DNA of 64,000 nucleotides, taken from contig OY821784.1 of NCBI GenBank assembly GCA_963682175.1, positions 35,197,621-35,261,620 on the forward strand, written 5' to 3'. Position 1 is the stretch's first letter, and each line of letters begins with the position of its first letter. Under the pieces are notes generated by a model, which was given only the letters and a program-made list of their open reading frames with translations, was not told the origin of the DNA and did no database searches. The position numbers were made by a program, and so were the translations under genes. Below, piece by piece: positions 11,559 to 24,300 of this stretch. The DNA comes from Triglochin maritima. Lineage: Eukaryota; Streptophyta; Magnoliopsida; Alismatales; Juncaginaceae.

Positions 11559-11926
11559 AAAGGTATTTGGATCGCCCCGAATAATATATTATAATTCTAT
11601 GTTTTTTCCAATGAAAACACGTTTTTTCTCCTAAAAAATACATATTTTTGTCTATCTTTTTTGTCTCGAATATGTTGTTTCTTTTTACTTCTTTGTTTCT
11701 TACCAAACATTTTATCCACAAAAAAACTTTTTTTAACCAAACACATTATTACGTATGATAATGTATTTCCAAAACACATTATTTGAAATAGATGTCAACT
11801 TAATCTTCATATAGTCTTGTTAAATAAACTCTGAAATAAAATACTATTCTAATTTTAATTAAGTATATTATTTAAAAGTGTATGACTACAATAATATCAT
11901 TAATTAATTTAGTCCAGGAATATGGA
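11559..11926. other. AT-rich spacer
   Basis: Nothing recognisable. Runs of T and A dominate. Confidence 0.55.
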
Positions 11927-12866
11927 CTTCACACACCGTAATTTTTTTAATTAATAAAAAAATTTGAAATTTCGAATTTTAGGAAATTTTTTTCTTCGAA
12001 AAATACTCCGATCGCGGGTCACACCCGCGTTCCGTCCCCCGATTTTTTTTGACGGATCGCCGGTTGGAACCGCGATCCGTCATTTAAAAAAAATAAAAAA
12101 AAATCCATGGATCGCGGTTTCCACCCGCGATCCGTGGAAATTTTTCAATTTTTTTTTCATTTTTTTTTTCTGTTTTATTGTTATTTTGTTTTCTGTTTTC
12201 TTTTTTATTTTAATTATTTGTAATCTTTTTTAAAATCTTTTTTTTTCAAAATATGTTTTCTAATTAATATTATTTAAAAAAAATTAAAATTGTTTTTAAT
12301 TTTTTCAAGAATCGACCTCCAAAACACGTCGATAACCCGACGTATTGAATTGTTAGGGTATTTTATACAATAAAAAAATAAAATTTCTTATTCAGAAAAT
12401 ATTAAACAAACACTCAAATTAATTAAAACAAAAAATTTGAAACGTTGTAAAAAATTCGTAGGGTGTACACACGTTACAAACATGTTTGGAGGTCGATACG
12501 GCAAAAAATTTAAAACACAATTAATTTTTTTTAAATATTAAAAATTACAAAAACATATTTTGAAAGCAAATATAATAAAAAACATAGTTAAAACGATTTT
12601 AAAAAAATCAAAACATCAAACACTACAACTAAAATCCGTGACTTTTTTTATTTTCTTTTGTTGTTTTTGATTTTATGTTTTGTTTTTTTATAAATTATTT
12701 TAACTATGTTATATATATATATTTCAAAATATGTTTCCTAATCTTTATAAATATTAAAAAAAAATCATTTTGTTTTTAAACAAACATTTTTGAGGTCGAT
12801 ACAGTTTACTAAATTAAAAACAAAATGATTTTTTTAAAATATTTATAAAGATTAGGAAACATATTT

Positions 12867-12900
<34 letters not shown>

Positions 12901-13940
12901 CATAGTTAAAATGATTTGTAAAAAAACAAAACATAAAATCAAACATTTTTTGAGGTCGATACAGTTTATTAAATTAAAAACAAAATGAATTTTTTTAAAA
13001 TATTTATAAAGATTCGGAAACATATTTTGAAATATATATATATATAAAACATAGTTAAAATGATTTGTAAAAAAACAAAACATAAAATCAAAAACAATAA
13101 AAGAAAATAAAAAAAAGTCACGGATTTTAGTTGTAGTGTTTGATGTTTTGATTTTTTTAAAATCGTTTTAACTATGTTTTTTATTATATTGGCTTTCGAA
13201 ATATGTTTTTGTAATATTTAATATTTTAAAAAAAAAAATTAATTGTGTTTTAAATTTTTTGCTGTATCGACCTCCAAACATGTTTGTAATGTGTGTACAC
13301 CCTACGAATTTTTTTACAACGTTTCTAATTTTTTGTTTTAATTAATTTCAGTGTTTGTTTAATATTTTCTGACTAAGAAATTTTGTTTTTTTATTGTATA
13401 AAATACCCTAACAATTCAATACGCCGGGTTATCAACGTGATTTGGAGCTCGATTCTTGAAAAACTTAAAAACAATTTTAATTTTTTTAAAAAAATAATAT
13501 TAATTAGAAAACATATTTTGAAAAAAAAGATTTTAAAAAAGATTACAAATAATTAAAATAAAAAAGAAAACAAAATAACACTAAAACAGAAAAAAAAATT
13601 ATTTAAAAAAAAATTCCACGAATCGCGGTTCGCACCTGCGATACTTGAAATTTTCTTTAAAAAAAATTTTTTCTGAAAAATTTCCACGGATCGCGGGTGG
13701 GAACCGCGTTCCGTGGAAATTTTAAAAAAAATAAAAAAGACGGATTGCGGTTCCAATCTGCGATCCGTCAAAAAAAAATTTTTTTTTTCGGGGGACGGAT
13801 CGCGGGTGTGACCTGCGAACCGTGCCTTACGGATCGCAGGTCCACACCCGCGATCGGAGTATTTTTCGAAATGTTTTTTCCTTCCTAAAATTCGAAATTT
13901 CAATTTTTTTTATTAAATAAAAAAATTACGGCTTCACACA
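11927..13940. mobile_element. Foldback MULE-like element 1 with 9-bp TSD
   Basis: Element 11936-13931 (1996 bases) begins CCGTAATTTTTTT and ends AAAAAAATTACGG, flanked by the exact 9-bp direct repeat CTTCACACA (11927-11935 and 13932-13940). Nearly the whole element is one long inverted repeat folding about 12.9 kb. A 9-bp TSD with very long terminal repeats points to the Mutator superfamily. No transposase. Each arm has a row of GC-rich hairpins built on GGATCGCGGGT / ACCCGCGATCC (left arm 12010-12031, 12051-12081, 12105-12137; right arm about 13617-13860). The right end lies 142 bases before the IPK start codon. Confidence 0.85.
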
Positions 13941-14073
13941 TCTCATATTTTGTGTTTGTCAAACGCCCCGTAATAAAGTCAGTTTGGTGTTAGTTGACTG
14001 TTTGGTTAACATAAGATTTGTAAGTCCAGAAATTCAAAAAGTTCCAATAGTCGTGGGAGCGATTCGGACGGAA
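13941..14073 (+). promoter_or_regulatory. IPK proximal promoter / 5' UTR
   Basis: Only 133 bases separate the transposon's TSD from the IPK start codon, so the core promoter must lie here or inside the foldback element. I see no canonical TATA box. The context GACGGAAATGGCG suits a plant start codon. Confidence 0.45.
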
Positions 14074-17000
14074 ATGGCGACGAAAGAAGAGGAGAAGCCG
14101 TTGGGAGGCGAAAACCTCACCAAATCCCTCCGCTGCATCGTCAAACTCGGTAAATCCCTCTTCTCCACCTTCTCCCGCACTCGATCCAACCCCAACTCCT
14201 TCGATCGATCGCCCCAAACCGCCTTTTCTAGGTTCCGTAAGAGCTTCCACCGTCCGATAGATACCGGTAACGTTTTGCGATACGAACTCCTCTCGTTAGG
14301 TCTTTAGACTTCTTCCGATTCAACTCGCTGGAAGATGCTGGTGTTTTGTTGTGTGGAATCGTTGTATCTGAAGTTGTGATTTTGAAGTTCGGATTTCAAC
14401 TCCGTCGTTTGGAAGAAGTCAAGAAAACAATCGTGTTTGGGAAAGTAATCCAGAGCGCGGTGCTCGTGAACGAATTAAGTATGTATTGTTCGGTTCTCGG
14501 TTCCTTTCGACCTTCTGCCGTCCAATATCGGTAATGTTTTACGCTCCGAACTTGTCTCGCTAGGTCTTGAGATTTTCGCAAATTGGAGTTGACTTTTCGC
14601 TGGACGATGCCGATGTTTTGTTTCGTGGAAATCAGAACTCGTTTTTTTGTTTTCTTCCGAAATTGTCGTTTTGAAGTCGGAAACATAATCTCGAATGTGG
14701 CACTGTGAACGAGTTAAAGTGTGTAAGTGTTCGATTACTCAATGGCGACGTGCATCTCTCTGTTGGATTTGATGTCCTGTGGTTCGAGACTGATGGCATT
14801 TTACGCTCCGAACTTGTCTCGCTAGGTCTTGAGATTTTCGCAAATTGGAGTTGACTTTTCGCTGGACGATGCCGATGTTTTGTTTCGTGGAAATCAGAAC
14901 TCGTTTTTTTGTTTTCTTCCGAAATTGTCGTTTTGAAGTCGGAAACATAATCTCGAATGTGGCACTGTGAACGAGTTAAAGTGTGTAAGTGTTCGATTAC
15001 TCAATGGCGACGTGCATCTCTCTGTTGGATTTGATGTCCTGCGGTTCGAGACTGATGGCATTTTACGCTCCGAACTTGTCTCGCTAGGTCTTGAGATTTT
15101 CGCAAATTGGAGTTGACTTTTCGCTGGACGATGCCGATGTTTTGTTTCGTGGAAATCAGAACTCGTTTTTTTGTTTTCTTCCGAAATTGTCGTTTTGAAG
15201 TCGGAAACATAATCTCGAATGTGGCACTGTGAACGAGTTAAAGTGTGTAAGTGTTCGATTACTCAATGGCGACGTGCATCTCTCTGTTGGATTTGATGTC
15301 CTGCGGTTCGAGACTGATGGCATTTTACGCTCCGAACTTGTCTCGCTAGGTCTTGAGATTTTCGCAAATTGGAGTTGACTTTTCGCTGGACGATGCCGAT
15401 GTTTTGTTTCGTGGAAATCAGAACTCGTTTTTTTGTTTTCTTCCGAAATTGTCGTTTTGAAGTCGGAAACATAATCTCGAATGTGGCACTGTGAACGAGT
15501 TAAAGTGTGTAAGTGTTCGATTACTCAATGGCGACGTGCATCTCTCTGTTGGATTTGATGTCCTGCGGTTCGAGACTGATGGCATTTTACGCTCCGAACT
15601 TGTCTCGCTAGGTCTTGAGATTTTCGCAAATTGGAGTTGACTTTTCGCTGGACGATGCCGATGTTTTGTTTCGTGGAAATCAGAACTCGTTTTTTGTTTT
15701 CTTCCGAAATTGTCGTTTTGAAGTCGGAAACATAATCTCGAATGTGGCACTGTGAACGAGTTAAAGTGTGTAAGTGTTCGATTACTCAATGGCGACGTGC
15801 ATCTCTCTGTTGGATTTGATGTCCTGCGATTCGAGACCGATGGCATTTTACGCTCCGAACTTGTCTCATTATGTCGTAAGGTTTTAGCGGATCGGGTTTG
15901 AGATTTTCCCATTTGATGCTAGTGTTTTGTTTTCTAGAAATCCAAATTCCTTGTATTTGGAATTGTCATTTTGAAGTTCGAAATTTAGCCTCGTAGCTTG
16001 GAAGTTGGTAATGTAATCCGGAATATGGTGCTGCGGACGAGTTAAGTATGTATTGCTAGGTTACTCTTTCAGTCTTTCTGAACAGGCTTTTCTAAGTTGG
16101 ATTGGAGTTTCTGCAGTCCAATACAGTCACCATTTTGCTGTCCAAAATCGTCTCGTTAGGTCTTGAGATTTTTGCCAACTGGACTTGAGATTTCACTGAA
16201 CTTTACCCCACAGGTTTAGAAGAAAATAAATCATGTTTAGGAATGTACCAAGAATGTAGTGTTTGGGCTTTGACAGGTAATGTATGTTTGATTTTGATAG
16301 TTTCTGTGGACTTTGGATTTTTACAAGGCTATGGCATTTCAAGTAGTTTGAAACAGGAAATGTGGAGAGAAATATATCGATTGTTTCTGCTCAGGTGTTT
16401 AATATTATTATGATTATGATGCATGACTCAGGGGGTGCTGCTATTACTTGCAAGAATGAGATAGAGAAGATCAATGAACAGTGTCTTCGGGCTGTTTCAT
16501 CACATTTGAGACGAGCAATGATCGGGTCAAGTTCACCAACAAAGATATATGGAATGGACTGGAGCAGGAGGCCTGGACAGACAGAATTCTCTGAAATAGA
16601 TGATTTTGAAGAAAGCTCAAATTTGGATTTGGACTCCTTTATTGTAGTTCACGGAGCAGGTTGGTTATATCTTTATCTCTTCTATATTTGGAATTTCTTC
16701 TTGTTACGTATGATCAGACATGGTCAAAGTGAAAACGGTTGCATGATTTGGCGAACATTTGCTGAGTAAGGGTTGTCTGATTGCAAGACAAGATACTAAT
16801 ACAATGCAACATTGCCAAATTTTGTTACAACAGCATCATTCTTCTCAGAATGATATAGTCGAGTATGACATTGGTTATCTCATGACCATGTTATCTTCTT
16901 GACTGGATTTGATATGATTCTGATCGAATGTTTCAGTCAATACTCAATAGTAAAAGCCCCATAGATTGTAATGACCCGATAAAATAGTCGATCATCACAT

Positions 17001-20000
17001 GATCTCATAAAGTACTGGACTATGGTGAGACCACTAGTGAAATTAGTTTTTTTAGCTTCTTGAACAAATTTTCATAGTTAATGTTCCATTGTCTATTACA
17101 TGTTCCTTTTGTTAAGGGTCTTATGGACACTTCCAAGCAAGCAAATCTGGAGTTCATAAAGGAGGATTGCATCTGCCCCTTGTTAAAGCTGGGTTTGTGG
17201 CTACGCGAATATCTGTACTTTCTTTCTTTACTCCTGCCGCTGGAAATTTTCCAAGCTATTATTATGAGTGTAATGTGGTACATTATTTTGAAGCGTTGGG
17301 ATAATGTTGAAGCTGATGTCTGATATTATTATGAGTGTCTATGTAGCACGTTGTTTTTAGAGTCATAGTTTTTATGTTCATTGTTACGATGCTATGAAAA
17401 CAAGCTGAAATCTGGAGCATGTATATTAGTATTTATAAATTATAATTACCTATTATGTGGTACTTCTAAATTATTACCTAGTCTAGCTGCTCCTTGTGCC
17501 CTTGTCCCACCATATAGGCAAAAGCTATCCGATTCCTAGGAGGCTAGGATGCATGTCATGTCTAATATTGCTACTGTATGATTCTGATCATCAGTATAGG
17601 TTATGACGTCCAATTTAGCTCCAGCCTTCAGGTAAAGCTAGTCTTTAATTTTTAGGACGGAAGAGTATCCAAACATTTCCTTGCTTTTAACTGTCAAAAT
17701 GTGCAGAGGAACAGCTGATCGTACTCAATAAACTATTTTTCCAGTGTTGCAGCTTCAAAGTTTTTTTCAATAAAAATCTCTTTTTGACCATGTTCCTCCT
17801 CTTAAACCTTATGTTTGAAGGCTCTCTGTTTTTGATGTTTATAATCTTGAAACTTGTAGTGGACTTATTTCTGTAGGCATTGATTTTTTGACTTTTGGAT
17901 TTCAGGTGTCAACGCTAAATCTTGAAATTGTCAGGGCTCTAGCAAGAGGTTTGCAACTGGGACTATCTCATATTATTTTTAATCAATTCTTTTTCCCTAG
18001 ATGGAGTAAGTGGATAACCACTGATCTTACGATCACATTCACATGCCTTATGGGGTTTGGGAATTTTATATGTTTCATGCACTTCAATCTCTATAGGAAA
18101 TCACTGTTTGACTTCATGCTGATCAATGTCTGTCTTACTCCTTTCTCCGTGTTAAACTATTAGATGTCACCTTTAGCAGTCCCAAAAATAGAACATAAAC
18201 TACTTTCTTAGCTTGGTTCTTGATCATTGGTGGTTAACTTCTTGATCACTTGTGTGACTCTCTGTCCAATAAGACCAATCACCAAACATATACTGCATTT
18301 TTCTCTATACTAACTACTCGTCTACTGTTATATTTTTGGATGTTGTGGTGCTAGGCCATGTGGCAATGTGAACTGCTATATACAGTCAAAGTGCTTTAAT
18401 TTATGTTTTTAGTGGTACTTGCTATCACAATATCTCACATATTTATCATTTTCATTTTGTATTGAGAGGAAGAATTTCATAACATGTTTTTCATCTGCAT
18501 GCTGAAGCTTAAATGACTGGAATTGGTTTTAGAATTTGGATAAAAGTCACCATGAATTATTTTTAGGATATGATTTACGTTCGATAGAAACCCATGAAAC
18601 TCATGGCTGAATATTTAATCATGATCGGTAAGGCAACAGTCTGCTCATTATAATGTTGATTGCTGTGCAGAAGGGATACCGACAGTGGGAATATCACCAT
18701 TTGCTTGTGGATGGTCAACATGTGGAAGAAATGTTAGAAGAATATACAAGTCCTACTGTATACAAAAATTATTTAATATTTGCATGATTGTCGTATAAGT
18801 TATTGTAGATCTGCATCGGTTTTTCATTGGTTCATTTACTAAGACCATTTACTTTCTTTGTATCACTTATGATATGCTTTCCTTCTATCATATTCATGAC
18901 TAATGAAATTGGGCATCCTGAAAAGTAATATATTAGTTTTCCATGACAGATCACCAAAAAAAACTTCTACTGTCTTTAAGGAACGGTCAATTTTTTTTAT
19001 TGCATTATTGTGGTTATTTCTTCATGCTTACAATTCAAACCAATTTCATTTATGTGCTTTATTCAACACCTTGTAATAGTAGTTCTCAAATGACTTCCTA
19101 TCATTGTTATAATGGCTATGATTGTCATAATATCTCGATAAAATACTTGTGCAGATGACTTCTGCTGATATCACTCAATTGGTTGAGACTCTTAATGCTG
19201 GTTTAGTCCCTGTAAGTTGATGCCTATTTGCCTATGAGAGTTGTAACTTTATTCGAGATTATACTTGTTAACAAGTATTCCGTACACAATTTATAGGTTA
19301 CATTTAAGAATGTAGCATAATAAATCAATTAACATTGAGAACTTGATTTTTTTGTAACCTATGTATTCCACTGTTAGTATTTGGTGTTACCTAATAACTC
19401 AAGGCATTGATCTAAAAGTGGAAAGTTTACATTTTAATTAGTTCATTCATATTTTGAATAGGTTCTACATGGAGATGCGGTGTTTGACAAATTGCAGGTT
19501 TGTCCTTGGGCGAATGATATACCTTCTTGAGTTCAAAATGGTCGAGGTTTTATAATATGTTTGCAGGATTGCACAATATTGAGTGGAGATGCGATCATAC
19601 GTCAGCTTGCACAACTACTAAAGCCTGACTATGTTGTCTTCCTTGTATCCAGAATCATATCTAAGTCGTTGCCAATCATATGCTGTGTTTATTTTACCTT
19701 TTCAATCTGTTTTGTACTTTTATTATTACTGTGTGATCAGAAGCATTTCTTTTATATATGTACATTTCCATTGTGCCAAAGATTAAGTTTTTTGACATTT
19801 GGAGCATCATGGACTAAAGGACTATTTAAACGATCTGTATTTCTTTTATTATGGAATCGCAGATGGTTAGTTGCATTTGCATCATTTGGGTCAATTGGAA
19901 ACAACCTCACTGTTTTACAGTGGTAGGGTTGCGTACATCCGACCCCCCTACCTTGCTTAGGCGGGAGCCTCTTCTGAGGCATTGGGGTTATGTTGATGTA

Positions 20001-21494
20001 TGATGTTGATGTTGTGTGATCAGAAGCCTACCAAGTCCATAATGAATTCTTTCATTTTTTTTCTCAAAAAGAAATTTCTTCATCTATCCTAAGTATCCCA
20101 CCCCCTCATCTAGCTTTTGTTGTTCGCATGTAGCATTTCCTATACTAACTGGCAAATGCAGACGGACGTTTTGGGAGTATACGACCGTCCACCAACAGAT
20201 CCAGATGCCGTGCTACTCAGAGAAATCGGTAAGTCTTAGTCTATAGATATTTGAATGAATCCAATTGATTGGTAACTAACTGCATGATTTGCGTTGTTTA
20301 CAACTTTAATTTATCTGTGGTGATATCTTCTTTGAGATCGGGTTCTCTCCATGTCCATTTTGCAAGCCTGTACTACCTGTTCGCAGGTTTTGATATAATG
20401 GGACACACTATGTTGCAAGACTAACTAGGTTTATGTTCTATTTCAATTACTCTCGTGTTTGCTTTGATGTAATGAGGCTGGATCTTTGTTTCTTTCTCTA
20501 GCAAAAATTAGTTCATGCCATAATAAAGTTTGATATTGCATGTGTGACCAGAAATCCTTTACTCTGACATACCATATACTATTTCTACCAGTCATTCTTT
20601 TTTGGGAGAAACCACTCGATATTCTCATGGAGCTCTTAGACTCTGTGTTTCAAAAAAAAAAATATATATATATATATATATATTGGATTATATGGATTTT
20701 CGTGTATATTTTTGCTCTTTGAATTAATTTCTTATTGTCTTTTGGCGAACAGCTGTAGATGAAGATGGGAGCTGGTCGGTTGTGAAACCAACTCCAGAGA
20801 ACATGAATAAACAAGGCATGCTGAACCTAGCATTTCTTTTTTCTTATCCACCCAATTTCAGTTTCAGACCACGAATCAACATCCGAACATAAATTTCCTG
20901 TTAGACTGTAGGGTCTATATAGTCTCTTTTACATGCTTGTTAATGTTCAGTAGTATGATTATCATGCACTAGGATTCTGATCATGATCACCAGCAAACCG
21001 TGCAATCTTGTCCACAATCTACCTTCCAGTTTTCACAGCCCAAGCTGGGTGCTTGCAACTTCCTTGTTAAGTGTAATCAAGAATAAAATAATTTTTAACA
21101 TATTCATGCATGAGATCAGCAGTGTTTGATTTGCTTCTCTTTTAACATCCTCCGTTAAATGCCTGCAGTAGAAATCACAGTTGCTTCCCATGATACAACT
21201 GGGGGAATGGAGACCAAGATAATGGAAGCTTCACTCATAGCAAGACATGGCATAGATGTCTACATCACAAAGGCATGACAACTAATGTTGGGGTAGATAC
21301 AGTCATCAGATTCGTATTCCCATAAACTCATCCGTTCTTTGTCATATCATATGCAGGCTGATACTGTTCATTCTCAAAAAGCTCTTAATGGGGAAATTCA
21401 CTATAGCATCCCAGATGATTGGCTTGGAACTGCAATTCGCTCTTTGAAAAGGACAAATCCTGATGCCGTCAATTTGATTGTTCAAGGAGATTAA
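14074..21494 (+). CDS. IPK: Isopentenyl phosphate kinase, 12 exons, intact
   Basis: Exons: 14074-14149, 16432-16659, 17117-17214, 17906-17948, 18671-18732, 19155-19211, 19462-19497, 19567-19644, 20162-20228, 20753-20815, 21169-21272, 21357-21494; 1050 bases, 349 residues, against about 332 in Arabidopsis. The enzyme uses ATP to convert isopentenyl (and dimethylallyl) phosphate to the diphosphate, feeding terpenoid synthesis in the cytosol. Landmarks in order: IVKLGGAAITCKNE (22-35), VVHGAGSYGHF (97-107, His106 matching the catalytic histidine), NLEIVRALARE, GISPFACGWST, VLHGDAVFD, TILSGDAIIRQLA, TDVLGVYDRPP, SHDTTGGMETKI and HSQKALNG. All junctions keep phase. Introns 10 and 11 have GC donors (AAG/GCATG). 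The extra C-terminal NPDAVNLIVQGD is unusual. Intron 1 holds a 262-bp tandem array. Confidence 0.95.
14541..15872. repeat. 262-bp tandem array in IPK intron 1
   Basis: ACGCTCCGAACTTGTCTCGC recurs at 14541, 14803, 15065, 15327 and 15589 (all 262 apart) and, slightly changed, at 15850 (261 apart, one T lost). The five units differ at only a few positions. Diverged copies flank the array at about 14280-14540 and 15850-16140, so an older repeat was recently amplified. Each unit carries an antisense open frame of about 69 codons, a by-product of repetition. Confidence 0.92.
19870..20010 (+). mobile_element. Plant SINE 3' end (Au/TS-like) in IPK intron 8
   Basis: TCAATTGGAAACAACCTC, GGTAGGGTTGCGTACATCC, GACCCCCCTACC, GCGGGAGCCTC, GGCATTGGGG and a (TTGATG)-type tail are the conserved blocks, in order, of the 3' half of Au-like plant SINEs. 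I do not see the tRNA-derived promoter boxes, so it is probably 5'-truncated. Confidence 0.65.
20651..20683. repeat. A-tract and (TA)n microsatellite in IPK intron 9
   Basis: Ten A residues followed by about 12 TA dinucleotides. Confidence 0.85.
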
Positions 21495-21920
21495 ACTACC
21501 AAGTCATAAGAAGTCTGAAATTTTGTTACCAATCCTAAATGTGGCATACCATCCACGTCCAGTTTATTTGAAATGTCCAATATCGGGTAAATAAAATGGA
21601 TTTGTTAAATTTCCTTGAATCACACACACAATGTGGAGATAGGACCTATGACACCGGAGGACATCTGGTGTCGAGATTGGTCATCCGTTTAAGGTTGTTT
21701 GGGATTTTTCTTCCCACACCGAGGATCAACCAGTTGGAGAAATAGACGTCAGTTCCATGTTATTTTGGTTCTGCACATTTCACCCAATGGACTATCGATC
21801 CCAAAAATGTCTCTTATCTACACAAACTTGTTCGTGTTGAGCTTGTTTTGAGAAAAGTTACCCTAAATTAGAGTGTCATCGTAGTATATAAGCCATAATG
21901 TATCTCATCAGGTCTAAGGA
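21495..21920 (+). promoter_or_regulatory. IPK 3' UTR with candidate polyadenylation signal
   Basis: An AATAAA at 21590-21595 (GGGTAAATAAAATGG) lies about 95 bases after the stop codon, a typical plant distance. T-rich sequence follows. The true 3' end is not determinable by eye. Confidence 0.45.
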
Positions 21921-23315
21921 CGATTTTAGGAGAATTAGGGTCTTCCTTTCTCCGTTTGTCCTTGGATTAAGTTTTTTTTTGTTAGTCACCCTTTTGTGGA
22001 CTTGTTCACTAGTAATTTGATGACACCCTTATCGTGGTATCTCCGTTGCTCTCGTTAGGGGTTGTCACTTGTCACCTAAAATATTGCGTGGAGTTTGAAT
22101 CTTATGTTGCTTTCTTTCTTGGTTTGTTTCTCTACATGGTATTTCCATCCAGGGTTTGGTCCTGCTTTCTCATCTATCTTGTCCAAAGTTTAGGAATGCG
22201 TAGACCTGGGTACCGGGTTCGGCGGCCTATTGGGCTATTGATGTCGGGTTCAGTTTCGGCTGGATTCATGTTCTTGTTGGCAAATTAGGGATTTGGGGGG
22301 AAGGAGAAGGGGATTTGGGGTGGGAGGGATTGAATCGATTTGGGTTTTCAGCTTTCAATTGGGTCCAATAGATGGGTCGAGTCTAAGTTAAGATTTTGGG
22401 CCCGTGGGTGCGAGTCATTTTAACTTGTTGGGAGTTTGATTTGGACAGTAACGGTGGCCGTGACGAAGGTGAGTAATGGAGTCAAGGTTTGGGTTAACAG
22501 GGTTGGACGGAGGTGTACCCAAGCATTTACGTTAATTCTTGGGTGTTCAAGAGCAATAAAAAAATACAATACTGTAAAAACCCAATAAATCACCTTTGAA
22601 GGTGCACCCAAGCAAAAATCCCAAACAACATTATATTGATGAATACCAGTTGAGTGAGAACTTGATACTATGTAGAGTCAAGCACAACGTAAACAACATT
22701 GTATTGGTGAATACCAGCTTGATACCGTTGGAGTCATGCACAATGGTTGGATTTTCTTTGATGTTGAACTACTGTTGTCTTTCAAAAGTTGTCTTTTGCA
22801 GATGTTGCCTTATCTAATGCACTAAACAATTTCTTAAAAAAACACAAAAAAACATTATATTGGTGAAAAGGAAATTTGATTCTGTCTTTTTCTCCTCGTA
22901 TATAATAGATATGTTTTGGTACTTTCCATTATCTTACTTCTCTTTTTTATTTTGATAAGGACAAAGGAAAGAAGAGGAAGTGTTTTCATTTTTTTCTTCT
23001 TCTTGTTTTCGTAAAAATATGTAAAGAGGTAAATAAAAGAAATTTTTGACACCGCGTGTAGTTACGGGCGTGAATCAGATATTTTGACTCGGATATATAG
23101 TATATCCGAAATTGAATTCGAATTCCGTAATCCGAAATTCAAATTCGAAATCAGTAGAACTATCCGAATTCAAATCCAAATCTTCAAATTTTTCGAATAC
23201 GAATTGATATTCAGATATTATCTGAAATTTAATATCAAAATTTTGGAATGCTCATTTTTCGAATACTGTGTGTATGTGGCCATGTGGGTGTATCTGTATA
23301 TGCATAAGTATACAT

Positions 23316-23348
<33 letters not shown>

Positions 23349-23464
23349 AATGTATATTGTAATTAATTTTGTATTCGGATAATTAGAATTTGAAAGATCG
23401 TGTATCCGAATTCGTATCCGATTTCTAATTTGTAATTTTCTAAAGATTTTTTTTCAAAATAATC
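21921..23464. other. Intergenic, no gene seen
   Basis: Mixed spacer. An open frame at 22034-22288 has hydrophobic content but no family resemblance. Near 22520-22620 there are two inverted GGTG(C/T)ACCCAAGCA segments that may be a short MITE. 23310-23350 is a (CA)n(TA)n microsatellite. 23085-23260 is rich in TATCCGAATTC-like words. Confidence 0.5.
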
Positions 23465-24300
23465 ACAAAAATTAAAAAATTGGAAGAATATGCACATGAA
23501 AAACTAATTTGGCAAAGTATACACCTTAAAAACGGCATCAGTGATGTCATTTTCATTAACTAAAAACAGTATCACTGATGTCGTTTTTAAGGTGCATAAA
23601 AACGACATCGCTGATTTCGTTTTTACCTAAGTCATGTTGAACTAACGACGGGTCAGTCAGGGGTCTCGTTTCCTGAAGAAACGGGTAAGTCGTCAGTTGA
23701 TGCATTAACTTGAATTGAAGGCAACATAACTATTTGAAGGCAACTAAGATACACATCTTATGTAACTTACGTCGAGTGTTTTAATCAAAATTGTATGAAT
23801 CAACTCAAATTATTATATCTAAGTGCTAATTGAACACATATTGAGAGATTTGTTGAATCTATGAGTTTGATTAGGAGTGTGGGGGTGGCAGTGGGCGGCA
23901 GCCCCTGCGGGGGACGTTTTTTTGTTTTTACACTCTATTATTGTATTACAGATGTTAATATGTTTATCTACATTGAGAATTATAAATGGGTAAACGGATT
24001 CACATCTGGAATACAATAATAGAGTGTAAAAACAAAAAAACATCCGCAAAGCGCTCTCTCTCTCTGCTCGCTCGTTTTGGGGGGGACTCACCATCGCATT
24101 TTTATTTAGAAAAAATAGCATCTCGAATTTCGTTTTTATAGCGCCGTTTTCAGATAAACACACACAACTCGGATTTCTTTTTAACTTAGGTAAAAACGGC
24201 ATCACTGATGTCGTTTTCAATGTGCATATTTTGTCAAATAAGTTTTCCATGTGCATATTTTTCCCTTTTTTATTTGTTGATTATTTTGAAATTTTTTCCT
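23465..24300. mobile_element. Inverted-repeat element with AAAAACGRCATC motifs
   Basis: The left block (23490-23640: ATGCACATGAAAAACTAATTTGGCAAA, then GGCATCAGTGATGTC, then GTTTTTACCTAAGT) is matched in inverted order by the right block (24175-24270: ACTTAGGTAAAAACGGCATC, then GTCAAATAAG, then CCATGTGCAT). This suggests terminal inverted repeats of about 150 bases around a ~540-base core. No transposase and no TSD found. A fragment of the same kind lies at 5505-5650. Confidence 0.5.
23914..24043. repeat. Near-perfect 43-bp hairpin (MITE or small-RNA precursor-like)
   Basis: Arm 23914-23956 pairs with 24001-24043 with about two mismatches over 43 positions, leaving a 44-base loop. The stem core is GTTTTTACACTCTATTATTG. 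The arms are far better conserved than the surrounding element. Confidence 0.75.

Noticed and set aside
13984..14307. Single-exon 107-codon protein at the IPK start
   Set aside because: Conserved IPK sequence demands splicing at 14149 (KLG to GAAIT); the remainder is intron.
14739..15912. Repeated 69-164 codon minus-strand open frames
   Set aside because: They are the same antisense frame of the 262-bp intronic repeat; no domain-like content and they lie in the IPK intron.
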